DNA from: Ignavibacteriales bacterium
Lineage (GTDB): Bacteria > Bacteroidota > Ignavibacteria > T3Sed10-11
Reading direction: 5' to 3'
Assembly (NCBI GenBank): GCA_003560935.1
Contig: PWJF01000010.1
Coordinates: forward strand, 1-7,702
Length of the DNA stretch: 7,702 bases
The notes under the pieces: model-generated
Seen by the model: the letters and a program-made list of their open reading frames with translations, nothing else
The model's database searches: none
Told to the model about the DNA's origin: nothing
Shown here: one piece after another, positions 1 through 7,385 of the stretch
Layout: each line of letters starts with the position of its first letter
How positions within the stretch are numbered: position 1 is the first letter of the stretch
Program-made: the position numbers and the translations under genes

Positions 1-1089
1 GATCTTGTGACGCACCGCTCAGGGTTGCCCCGACACGAACACGTTTGGCTTGGTACACCGTTTACACGTGAAAGTTTGGTCGAAAGGATTCAACATTTGC
101 AGTTCAGCAAGGGTTTCAGAGAGGTTTATCAATATAATAATCTTCATTATGTTACTGCCGGTAAAGTTATTGAAGCGGTAACCGGAAGCACGTGGGAAGA
201 TGTGGTTTATAAACGAATTCTTCTTCCGCTCGGCATGACGTCCACGAATTTTTCTGTCACGGATTTACAACTTAGTAAAGACCACGCACGGGCATATACG
301 GTTGCGGGAAGGGGACATGCCGTTTCACCGTTCAGAAACGTGGATGCACTTGGACCGGCAGGTTCAATCAATTCAACTCTCAGAGATATGGCAAAATGGG
401 TGCAGTTTAATTTGAGTAACGGCATTGTAATGCTGGATACGTTAATACATCCCGATCAATTAAAACAGATACACTCCCCCTGGGTAGTGGCATCGCAGGA
501 CGCAGAAGATGAGGAGCTTTCATTTTCAACCTACGGGCTCGGCTGGCGAATCAGCGCATATCGCGGAAATACTATTGTCTATCACAGTGGTGCGATCGGA
601 GGGTTTCGGGCATATGTTCTTTTATTGCCGGCTAAGAATCTGGGTATAGTTTCCCTTGTAAACGTCAACCGTTCTCAAATTAATCCGATTATTGCATATC
701 ATACGATCGATAGATTGCTCGGTCTCGAACCAATCGATTGGGGTAAACGGTTTAAAGAACGTATGGAGCCCCCGGAGGAGGTTGAATGCCACGATTCACC
801 GCATCTCACACATTCGCTTGATGCATATACCGGAATATATGAACATCCGGCGTATGGTGAATTTAAGATAGAGCAGCGAGGAAACAGGCTGGCGGTGACA
901 CGATACGGAGCAACATCCAGTTTGATCCCCTGCAAATTCAATATGTTCTATAGGGAACCGGGACATTGGGGAGCGTTCAGATCGCGGTTGATTTTTACTT
1001 TCGATGTTGATGAACAGGGGAGAATTGACAGAGTACTCCTTCCACTCGAATCCTCAGTCGATGATATTGAATTTATGAGAACACAGTGA
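1..1089 (+). CDS. Serine hydrolase, beta-lactamase/penicillin-binding-protein-like family, 3' part (5' end outside window)
   Basis: The reading frame is open from the first base and ends at TGA 1087-1089. The GTG at base 7 is not the real start: the first residues, DLVTHRSGLPRH, match the conserved (L)LTHxSGLP segment that normally lies well inside this family. The nucleophile motif SxxK should therefore be upstream of the window. Visible here are the second active-site motif, Y-N-N (bases 133-141, in VYQYNNLHY), and the third, H-S-G (bases 583-591, in VYHSGAIGGF), which replaces the KTG of classical beta-lactamases. The last ~90 residues (from about base 820) look like the small beta-rich C-terminal domain, DUF3471-like, often attached to these hydrolases (DAYTGIYEHPAYGEF). 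Known members include esterases, D-aminopeptidases and peptidoglycan-acting enzymes. The substrate cannot be told, and whether there is a signal peptide is unknown because the N-terminus is missing. It overlaps the next gene by 4 bases, so the two are probably co-transcribed. Confidence 0.88.
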   Translation, partial: DLVTHRSGLPRHEHVWLGTPFTRESLVERIQHLQFSKGFREVYQYNNLHYVTAGKVIEAVTGSTWEDVVYKRILLPLGMTSTNFSVTDLQLSKDHARAYTVAGRGHAVSPFRNVDALGPAGSINSTLRDMAKWVQFNLSNGIVMLDTLIHPDQLKQIHSPWVVASQDAEDEELSFSTYGLGWRISAYRGNTIVYHSGAIGGFRAYVLLLPAKNLGIVSLVNVNRSQINPIIAYHTIDRLLGLEPIDWGKRFKERMEPPEEVECHDSPHLTHSLDAYTGIYEHPAYGEFKIEQRGNRLAVTRYGATSSLIPCKFNMFYREPGHWGAFRSRLIFTFDVDEQGRIDRVLLPLESSVDDIEFMRTQ

Positions 1090-1994
1090 AACAAGCGCTT
1101 CCCGAAACTACAACCGGTACTATCTATGCGCTTGCAGCATTTATCTTATGGGGTATTCTCCCGGTTTATTGGAAATTGCTTCACGCTGTTCCGGCGGGAG
1201 AGATACTTGCACACCGTATATTCTGGTCGGCAGTTTTTGTTACTGCGGTATTGTTGTATATTGGACGTAAAAATTTTCATTCCCTACTTCGTGATCGCCG
1301 CAATCGCATCTCGTTAGTACTAACCGGTACATTAATTGGTGTAAATTGGTTTACATATATTTTTGCAGTGCATACCGACCGTATTGTTGAAGCGAGCATG
1401 GGATATTATATTAATCCGTTAATAAGTATCCTTCTCGGTTTGATCGTGTTGAAAGAACGGCTGAACAGGTTACAATGGATTGCACTCATTCTTGCACTGA
1501 TAGGGGTTCTTCTGATTACCGTCCAATTCGGACGCATACCGTGGATTGCACTTGTATTGAGCATTACATTCGGACTATACGGGTTGATTAAAAAGATTAT
1601 GAATCTTGATGCACTTTCGAGCCTCGGCATCGAAACATTGCTGCTGGCTCCTATCGCAGGCAGTTTCATTATATTGCAGGCTGTGAACGGTAATGGTGCT
1701 TTTCTGATAACGGGATATAAAATTGATATCCTGCTCATATTTTCCGGGGCTATAACTGCACTGCCGTTGTATTGGTTTGCACAGGGAGCACGGAGAATTC
1801 CATTATCGAGGATAGGGTTCCTGCAATATCTGGCGCCGACTCTTATGTTGTTAATCGGTATTATTGCATACCGCGAACCATTTACGTCTGTTCATGTAAT
1901 GAGTTTTGGACTTATCTGGACGGCTCTCGCATTATATACCATTTCATTGATAAGGAGTTCAAAATACATCGAACGTAGGATGAGAAAAAAGTAA
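1086..1994 (+). CDS. rarD: EamA/DMT-superfamily transporter, RarD type
   Basis: This 302-residue inner-membrane protein is a drug/metabolite-superfamily permease of the RarD (chloramphenicol-sensitivity protein) group. The family length is about 300 residues, so it appears complete. About ten hydrophobic helices can be placed, roughly at residues 12-31, 41-60, 77-96, 105-122, 130-147, 151-168, 181-200, 212-230, 243-262 and 270-289, as two five-helix EamA repeats. Recognisable family segments are GILPVYWKLL with AGEILAHRIFWS (23-48), ASMGYYINPLISILLG (103-118) with the following LKERL, and GFLQYLAPTLMLLIGI with YREPF (244-266). The tail is strongly basic (IERRMRKK) and probably cytoplasmic. 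The start is GTG 1086, in a GTGA overlap with the preceding stop; the next in-frame Met is residue 105, too late. No clear Shine-Dalgarno sequence precedes it, so translational coupling to the hydrolase is likely. The transported substrate of RarD proteins is not established. Confidence 0.9.
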   Translation: MKQALPETTTGTIYALAAFILWGILPVYWKLLHAVPAGEILAHRIFWSAVFVTAVLLYIGRKNFHSLLRDRRNRISLVLTGTLIGVNWFTYIFAVHTDRIVEASMGYYINPLISILLGLIVLKERLNRLQWIALILALIGVLLITVQFGRIPWIALVLSITFGLYGLIKKIMNLDALSSLGIETLLLAPIAGSFIILQAVNGNGAFLITGYKIDILLIFSGAITALPLYWFAQGARRIPLSRIGFLQYLAPTLMLLIGIIAYREPFTSVHVMSFGLIWTALALYTISLIRSSKYIERRMRKK

Positions 1995-1998
1995 GTAT

Positions 1999-2027
1999 TT
2001 GATATTTAGTGTATATTTTCCTTTAAT
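1999..2027 (+). promoter_or_regulatory. Candidate sigma-70-type promoter for the glgE operon
   Basis: The -35 element TTGATA (1999-2004) and the -10 element TTTAAT (2022-2027) each match the consensus at 5 of 6 bases and are separated by exactly 17 bases. Transcription would begin near base 2034 and give a leader of roughly 38 bases before the glgE ATG at 2072. The -35 begins four bases after the rarD stop codon. No convincing hairpin terminator or operator palindrome is visible in the gap, so read-through from rarD is also possible. The prediction rests on sequence match only; AT-rich DNA raises the chance of fortuitous matches, and if the organism is a Bacteroidota its sigma factor reads a different consensus. 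Confidence 0.5.
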
Positions 2028-2071
2028 GTAATTTATTCCAAGACAGATTTTATATTCATGCGGATTGTATT

Positions 2072-4057
2072 ATGGTAAAAAACGGACGAAATCGTGTTAT
2101 CATTGAAAAAGTTTATCCCGAGATAGATTGCGGACGGTATCCCATTAAACGGGTAGTCGGCGAAAATGTCGTCGTTGAAGCCGATATTTTTGGCGACGGT
2201 CATGATTCCGTTTCTGCAGTATTAGTCTACAGGAAAAAAGGGGAGCGGACGTGGACCGAAGCACCGATGGAATTTCTCGTGAACGATCGCTGGCGCGGAG
2301 AGTTCGTCATCGAAGAACTGTCGGATTACGTGTATTGCATAGAAGGATGGATCGACCATTTTAAAACCTGGCTCGGCGATATCAAAAAGAAATTCGATGC
2401 AAAGCAGGATCTCGCGGTCGATTTACTGATCGGAGCAAACGAAGTCGAACGTGCAATGAAAATAGCAAAGGGGGGAGACCGGACAAAGTTAAAAGAATAT
2501 CATACTATTGTCAGTGATACCGACGATCCTGAAAGTGCCGTGGCACTTGCCGATGAACCCGAATTCGTCAACCTGATGTATCGATATCCCGACCGCTCGT
2601 TCTCATCAAAATATCGGAAGGAATTGCAGGTGCAGGTTGATCGTGCAAAAGCTTTGTTCAGTACGTGGTACGAACGGTTTCCGCGTTCGTGCTCGCCGAA
2701 TCCGGGAAAACATGGTACATTCAAAGATCTCGAAGCGCTTCTACCGGAAATTTCAAAAATGGGCTTCGATATTCTTTACCTGCCCCCGATCCATCCGATC
2801 GGAAAGATCTACCGGAAAGGGAAAAATAACTCGGTGGTTTGTGAACCCGGTGACCCGGGTAGTCCGTGGGCTATCGGCTCGGATGAAGGCGGTCACAAAT
2901 CGATTCATCCGGAACTCGGTACAATGGAGGATTTCCTGAGTCTTGTAGAGAAGACGCAAGAGCACGGGATGGAAACAGCCCTCGATCTGGCATATCAATG
3001 CACGCCCGATCATCCGTATGTAAAAGAACATCCAGAATGGTTCAAAAACCGACCTGACGGGACGATTCAGTACGCCGAAAATCCGCCCAAAAAATATCAG
3101 GATATTTATCCTTTCAATTTCGAGACGGAACAGTGGAAAGAACTATGGGAAGAACTCAAAAGTATTGTTGAGTTCTGGATTGAGAAAGGAGTAAAGATAT
3201 TCCGTGTCGACAATCCGCATACAAAACCGTTTGCATTCTGGGAGTGGATGATCGATGACTTGCGTGAAAAATACCCCGATGCGATATTTCTATCGGAAGC
3301 ATTTACACGTCCGAAGGTAATGTATAAGCTGGCAAAGATCGGTTTCAATCAATCATATACCTATTTTACCTGGCGAAATACAAAGAAAGAATTCACTGAT
3401 TATCTGACCGAGTTGACGAAGTCGGAAGTACGTGAATACTTTCGTCCGAATTTTTGGCCGAACACTCCGGACATTCTACCGCAGCATCTGCAGTTTAACG
3501 GCAGGCAGGAATTCATGAAACGTCTCGTGCTCGCGGCGACGCTCTCTTCAAATTACGGAATATACGGACCTTCCTTTGAATTATGTGTACAGGAAGCGGT
3601 ACCCGGAAAGGAAGAATATTATAACTCGGAAAAATATGAGATCAAACAGTGGAATTGGAGTACTCCCGGAAATCTTAAAGATTTCATTACACGTATAAAC
3701 AAAATCAGAAATGAAAATCCGGCACTTCAATTTACGAACAATCTCGATTTCTGTCATATTGAGAACGATCTAATTCTTTCGTTTGTTAAAACAACGAATG
3801 ATATCTCGAATATCATTCTTGTTATTGTAAATATGGATCCGCATCATACACAGTCAGGTTGGGTGCATATACCCCTTGAAAAGTTAAAAATCGATGCCGA
3901 TCAGCCGTATATGGTGCACGATCTCATCGGTGATGCAAAATATATCTGGAAGGGTGCAGCCAATTACGTCGAGTTAAATCCGCACGTATTACCTGTACAC
4001 ATTTTCCGTGTACACGGCAGGTTGAAAAAAGAAACCGACTTCGATTATTTTATGTGA
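2072..4057 (+). CDS. glgE: GlgE, alpha-1,4-glucan:maltose-1-phosphate maltosyltransferase (GH13_3)
   Basis: This cytoplasmic enzyme transfers maltosyl units from alpha-maltose 1-phosphate to the non-reducing end of alpha-1,4-glucan, releasing phosphate. Its 661 residues are a normal length. The order is an N-terminal domain (about 8-190, beginning RVIIEKVYPEIDCGRYPIKR), the barrel catalytic domain (about 195-560) and a C-terminal beta domain. Family landmarks are FSTWYERFPRS (196-206), YLPPIHPIGKIYRKGKNN (236-253), PPKKYQDIYPFNF (338-350) and YFTWRNTKKEF (431-441). The nucleophile is Asp380 in FRVDNPHTKP and the acid/base is Glu409 in FLSEAF. Their 29-residue spacing equals that recalled for Streptomyces coelicolor GlgE (D394/E423). 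Asp467 in NTPDIL is the likely third carboxylate. The start at ATG 2072 fits the family N-terminus but lacks a good Shine-Dalgarno sequence. The gene leads an operon with treS-mak (1-base gap) and glgB, which supply its substrate and branch its product. Confidence 0.97.
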   Translation: MVKNGRNRVIIEKVYPEIDCGRYPIKRVVGENVVVEADIFGDGHDSVSAVLVYRKKGERTWTEAPMEFLVNDRWRGEFVIEELSDYVYCIEGWIDHFKTWLGDIKKKFDAKQDLAVDLLIGANEVERAMKIAKGGDRTKLKEYHTIVSDTDDPESAVALADEPEFVNLMYRYPDRSFSSKYRKELQVQVDRAKALFSTWYERFPRSCSPNPGKHGTFKDLEALLPEISKMGFDILYLPPIHPIGKIYRKGKNNSVVCEPGDPGSPWAIGSDEGGHKSIHPELGTMEDFLSLVEKTQEHGMETALDLAYQCTPDHPYVKEHPEWFKNRPDGTIQYAENPPKKYQDIYPFNFETEQWKELWEELKSIVEFWIEKGVKIFRVDNPHTKPFAFWEWMIDDLREKYPDAIFLSEAFTRPKVMYKLAKIGFNQSYTYFTWRNTKKEFTDYLTELTKSEVREYFRPNFWPNTPDILPQHLQFNGRQEFMKRLVLAATLSSNYGIYGPSFELCVQEAVPGKEEYYNSEKYEIKQWNWSTPGNLKDFITRINKIRNENPALQFTNNLDFCHIENDLILSFVKTTNDISNIILVIVNMDPHHTQSGWVHIPLEKLKIDADQPYMVHDLIGDAKYIWKGAANYVELNPHVLPVHIFRVHGRLKKETDFDYFM

Positions 4058-4058
4058 T

Positions 4059-7000
4059 ATGAAAAACATACAATTGACCCCCGAACCACTATGGTTCAAA
4101 GATGCGATAATTTATGAACTGCACGTGAAAGCGTTTCAGGACAGCAACGGCGACGGAATAGGTGATTTTAAAGGATTGACACAGCGATTGGACTATCTCG
4201 AAGACCTCGGTGTTACCGCAATATGGCTGCTCCCGTTTTATCCTTCGCCGCTCCGTGATGATGGGTACGATATTGCAGATTATTACAATATTCATCCCGA
4301 TTACGGGACGATGCGTGATTTCAAAGCATTCCTGCGCGGAGCTCATAAACGAGGTATCCGGGTTATTACCGAGCTTGTCATCAATCACACATCTGACCAG
4401 CATGAGTGGTTCCGGAAATCCCGCCGGGCTAAGCCCGGTTCGCCGTGGCGGGATTTTTACGTCTGGAGCAATACAGCCGAAAAATTCCGCGATGCACGTA
4501 TAATCTTTAAAGATTTTGAAGCATCGAACTGGGCATGGGACCCGGTAGCACGCTCCTATTACTGGCATCGATTTTACTCTCATCAACCCGACTTAAATTT
4601 CGATAATCCACGGGTTCAGGAAGCTATATTTAAAGTAATGGATTACTGGCTGGAAATGGGAGTGGATGGATTGCGGCTGGATGCCATTCCGTATCTGTTC
4701 GAACGGGATGGAAGCAACTGTGAGAATCTTCCGGAGACCTATGAATTTTTAAGAAGACTCAGGAAACACGTCGATGATAAATTTGAAGATAAAATGTTGC
4801 TCGCCGAAGCGAACCAGTGGCCCGAGGATGCGGGAGCATATTTCGGCGAGGGCGATATTTGCCATATGGCGTTTCACTTCCCGCTCATGCCGCGTATGTT
4901 CATGTCGATCCGGCTTGAGGATCGTTTCCCGATAGTCGATATAGTTGACCAGACACCAGCAATACCCGAGAACTGTCAATGGGCATTATTCCTGCGCAAC
5001 CACGATGAACTAACGTTGGAAATGGTCACGGACGAAGAACGCGACTACATGTATCGTGTTTATGCAAAAGATACCAGCGCCCGGATTAATCTCGGTATTC
5101 GCAGGCGGCTTGCCCCGTTACTGGAAAATAATCGACGAAAGATCGAATTGATGAATGTACTCTTGTTCTCGATGCCGGGAACTCCGGTTATTTATTACGG
5201 AGATGAAATCGGAATGGGGGATAATTACTATCTCGGTGACCGGAACGGCGTTCGCACCCCCATGCAATGGTCGCCAGACCGTAACGGAGGTTTCTCAACG
5301 TCTAATCCTCAACAATTGTTTTTACCGGTCATCATTGATCCCGATTACCATTACGAAGCAGTTAATGTCGAAACCAACGAACGCAGTCAGTCGTCGCTGC
5401 TCTGGTGGATGAAACGGTTTATCAGCATGAGGAAGATGTATAAAGCATTCGGAAGGGGAACGATTCAATTTCTTATGCCGGAAAATCCCAAAATACTTGC
5501 ATTCATCCGAAGTTTTGAGGATGAACACATGCTTGTCATTGTAAACATGTCGAGGCATTCACAATATGTGGAACTTGAGCTGTCGCAATTCGAAGGATAT
5601 GTTCCCGAAGAAGTTTTCAGTCGCAATCAGTTTCCGCCGATCCGGGACTCGGAATACGGAATTACCTTATCATCATACGGTTATTTCTGGTTTCTTTTAA
5701 ATAAGGAGGAAGAAGCAATCGATTTGGAGGATGACGGTTTAACCGAGTTCACAGTTCCTAAAAAATGGGATTCTATTACAGAGGGTCGTACACGTACAAG
5801 ATTTTCCAGAACGGTATTACCTCCGTATTTGCAAAAAACCCGGTGGTTTGGCGGTAAAGCACGGAAGATGCAGCAAGTCGATATTATCGAAGCAATACCG
5901 TTAGGACGGAAGGGGGCACCAACATCGTTGCTGATCCTGGTAGAAGTGCAGTACACGGAAGGGTTGCCGGAAATATACACGCTGCCGGTCTCCTTCACAT
6001 CAACAGACGAAGAAGTTAATGAAATCGTCACGAAGTATCCACAAAGTGTTATCTGTCGCCTGAAGGCATCCAGCGGGGAAGGAATCTTATTCGATGCAGC
6101 ATATATCGAATCGTTCCGGATGAACTTGCTCTCGATGATCACCCGGAAAAACAGGTTTAGGGGACTGAAAGGAGAGTTGACGGCATACTCCGGAAAACTA
6201 CTAAACAGACGCGTACCGCGAAATGAAATCCCTCAGGAATCGCATGTACTCAAAGCCGATCAAAGTAATACGGCGATACTTTATGGTGATAGACTTTTTC
6301 TTAAATTTTACAGGCAGTTAGACGAGGGAATTAATCCTGATCTTGAACTTACACGATTTTTGACGGAACGAACACCGTTCCAATATGCACCCCCATTCTT
6401 AGGAGCAATAGAGTATCGCCGTGGAAGATCCGATTCGATTATTATAGGTACTCTACTCGGATATGTTCAGAACGAAGGAGATGCCTGGCAATATACACTC
6501 GATACGTTGAGCCGGTATATTGAACGGGTACTCGAAAGCAGCGGAAAAATCGAAGAAGTACCCAAACTACCGGCGTCATTGTTCGATATCGATGCGGAAA
6601 ACCTGCCGCCGATCCTCAATGACATGGTGGGAGGGATATATCCGGAGCGTGCTGCGATTCTCGGAGAGCGTACCGGTCAGATGCATACTGCGTTTACAAC
6701 GGAATTTGAAGATCCGAATTTTGCACCCGAGGATTTTTCGTTGTTATATCAGCGGTCTGTGTTTCAATCATTGCAGAGCCACTCGCGTCGAGTATTTCAA
6801 CTGGCGCGCAGAAACGTACGAAAACTTCCCGAGGATTTACGCGAAACAGTGGAAGATATTTTGAACAAAGAAAAGAAGATAACCTCAAAGTTCAGGGAAA
6901 TATACAGGAAAAAACTGAATGCAAAAAAAATTCGCATCCATGGTGATTATCATCTCGGACAGGTGCTCTATACCGGGAAGGATTTTGTCATTATCGATTT

Positions 7001-7382
7001 TGAAGGCGAACCGGCACGATCGTTAAGTGAAAGACGACTGAAGCGTTCACCTGTTGTCGATGTAGCCGGTATGATCCGCTCGTTCCATTATGCGGCACAT
7101 GCGGGACTGTTCAACCATTTATCGGTACGCCCTGAAGATGCGGGAACACTGGAACCGTGGATTGAACTCTGGTATAAGGTTGTAGCAAGTGCGTTTTTAA
7201 AATCGTATCTTAATACAACTCGTTCATCGGGCTTTAATCCGGAAGATGTGAACGACTTTGAAGTTTTGTTCCGTTCGTTTACACTTGAGAAAGCAATTTA
7301 CGAGTTGGGATATGAAATGAAGTATCGACCCGATTGGGTAAAAATTCCAATCAAGGGAATTCTGGAATTATTGGAGGACTAA
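4059..7382 (+). CDS. treS: Trehalose synthase-maltokinase fusion (TreS-Mak)
   Basis: A 1107-residue bifunctional cytoplasmic protein. Residues 1 to about 550 are a GH13 trehalose synthase that interconverts trehalose and maltose. Landmarks are LWFKDAIIYELHVKAF (11-26), DGYDIADYYNIHPDYGT (68-84), VINHTSDQHEWF (107-118), QPDLNFDNP (176-184), nucleophile Asp208 in GLRLDAIPYL, acid/base Glu250 in LLAEANQWPED, and Asp316 in LRNHDEL. After an acidic linker (about 549-562), residues 566-1107 are a maltokinase (Pep2/Mak) that phosphorylates maltose to maltose 1-phosphate with ATP. It shows the cap segment LQKTRWFGGKAR (591-602), a probable ATP-binding Lys749 (LFLKFY), the catalytic loop HGDYHLGQ (961-968, Asp963) and the Mg-binding DFEGEP (980-985). 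Both halves look intact. Such fusions are known in many bacteria. ATG 4059 follows the glgE stop by one base with no Shine-Dalgarno sequence, so translation is probably coupled to glgE. Residue 105 is Glu where many GH13 enzymes have Asp; I believe this variant occurs in other TreS proteins. Confidence 0.96.
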   Translation: MKNIQLTPEPLWFKDAIIYELHVKAFQDSNGDGIGDFKGLTQRLDYLEDLGVTAIWLLPFYPSPLRDDGYDIADYYNIHPDYGTMRDFKAFLRGAHKRGIRVITELVINHTSDQHEWFRKSRRAKPGSPWRDFYVWSNTAEKFRDARIIFKDFEASNWAWDPVARSYYWHRFYSHQPDLNFDNPRVQEAIFKVMDYWLEMGVDGLRLDAIPYLFERDGSNCENLPETYEFLRRLRKHVDDKFEDKMLLAEANQWPEDAGAYFGEGDICHMAFHFPLMPRMFMSIRLEDRFPIVDIVDQTPAIPENCQWALFLRNHDELTLEMVTDEERDYMYRVYAKDTSARINLGIRRRLAPLLENNRRKIELMNVLLFSMPGTPVIYYGDEIGMGDNYYLGDRNGVRTPMQWSPDRNGGFSTSNPQQLFLPVIIDPDYHYEAVNVETNERSQSSLLWWMKRFISMRKMYKAFGRGTIQFLMPENPKILAFIRSFEDEHMLVIVNMSRHSQYVELELSQFEGYVPEEVFSRNQFPPIRDSEYGITLSSYGYFWFLLNKEEEAIDLEDDGLTEFTVPKKWDSITEGRTRTRFSRTVLPPYLQKTRWFGGKARKMQQVDIIEAIPLGRKGAPTSLLILVEVQYTEGLPEIYTLPVSFTSTDEEVNEIVTKYPQSVICRLKASSGEGILFDAAYIESFRMNLLSMITRKNRFRGLKGELTAYSGKLLNRRVPRNEIPQESHVLKADQSNTAILYGDRLFLKFYRQLDEGINPDLELTRFLTERTPFQYAPPFLGAIEYRRGRSDSIIIGTLLGYVQNEGDAWQYTLDTLSRYIERVLESSGKIEEVPKLPASLFDIDAENLPPILNDMVGGIYPERAAILGERTGQMHTAFTTEFEDPNFAPEDFSLLYQRSVFQSLQSHSRRVFQLARRNVRKLPEDLRETVEDILNKEKKITSKFREIYRKKLNAKKIRIHGDYHLGQVLYTGKDFVIIDFEGEPARSLSERRLKRSPVVDVAGMIRSFHYAAHAGLFNHLSVRPEDAGTLEPWIELWYKVVASAFLKSYLNTTRSSGFNPEDVNDFEVLFRSFTLEKAIYELGYEMKYRPDWVKIPIKGILELLED
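4416..4458 (+). other. Terminator-like stem-loop inside the treS coding region
   Basis: The left arm AAATCCCGCC (4416-4425) is perfectly complementary to GGCGGGATTT (4447-4456). The 21-base loop between them contains a further small palindrome, GGGC-TAA-GCCC (4426-4436). The right arm runs into five Ts (4454-4458). GC-rich stem plus T-run is the layout of an intrinsic terminator, but it lies in sense orientation within codons 120-134 of treS-mak, in the conserved segment KSRRAKPGSPWRDF. Translating ribosomes would normally prevent folding. The alternative small hairpin CCGGGC-TAA-GCCCGG (4424-4438) competes for two bases of the outer stem. The inverted repeat is seen directly; any function is inference. 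Confidence 0.35.
7373..7378 (+). promoter_or_regulatory. Strong ribosome-binding site for glgB
   Basis: GGAGGA lies in the last codons of treS-mak, seven bases before ATG 7386. It is a near-perfect Shine-Dalgarno sequence at ideal spacing. It fixes the glgB start at 7386 rather than the internal Met29 codon at 7470, which is preceded only by a weaker A-rich AAAGAAG. It is the only strong site in the operon; glgE and treS-mak have none. Confidence 0.8.
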
Positions 7383-7385
7383 CAT

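Noticed and set aside
7..9. GTG as start codon of the first gene
   Set aside because: The frame continues to the left edge and the first residues match an internal conserved segment of the serine hydrolase family, so the gene is cut by the window.
2848..2863. Short palindrome CCGG/CCGGGT-type in glgE (PGDPGSP codons)
   Set aside because: It arises from repeated Pro-Gly codons in a conserved GlgE loop, has only a six-base stem and shows no further signal.
3994..4014. Inverted repeat TGTACAC-N7-GTGTACA near the 3' end of glgE, 45 bases before treS
   Set aside because: It comes from two Val-His codon pairs (GTA CAC) in the sequence PVHIFRVHG, and GTAC is self-complementary, so coding explains it. 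No T-run follows and no palindromic operator is expected there.
4089..4586. Open frame of 165 codons on the minus strand under treS
   Set aside because: It is antisense to the conserved TreS N-terminal domain, has no recognisable family features, and such frames are expected opposite a long coding region of this codon use.
5681..6142. Open frame of 153 codons on the minus strand under the TreS-Mak linker and cap region
   Set aside because: It is a shadow of the + strand gene; Ser/Ile-rich translation with no domain, ribosome-binding site or promoter noticed.
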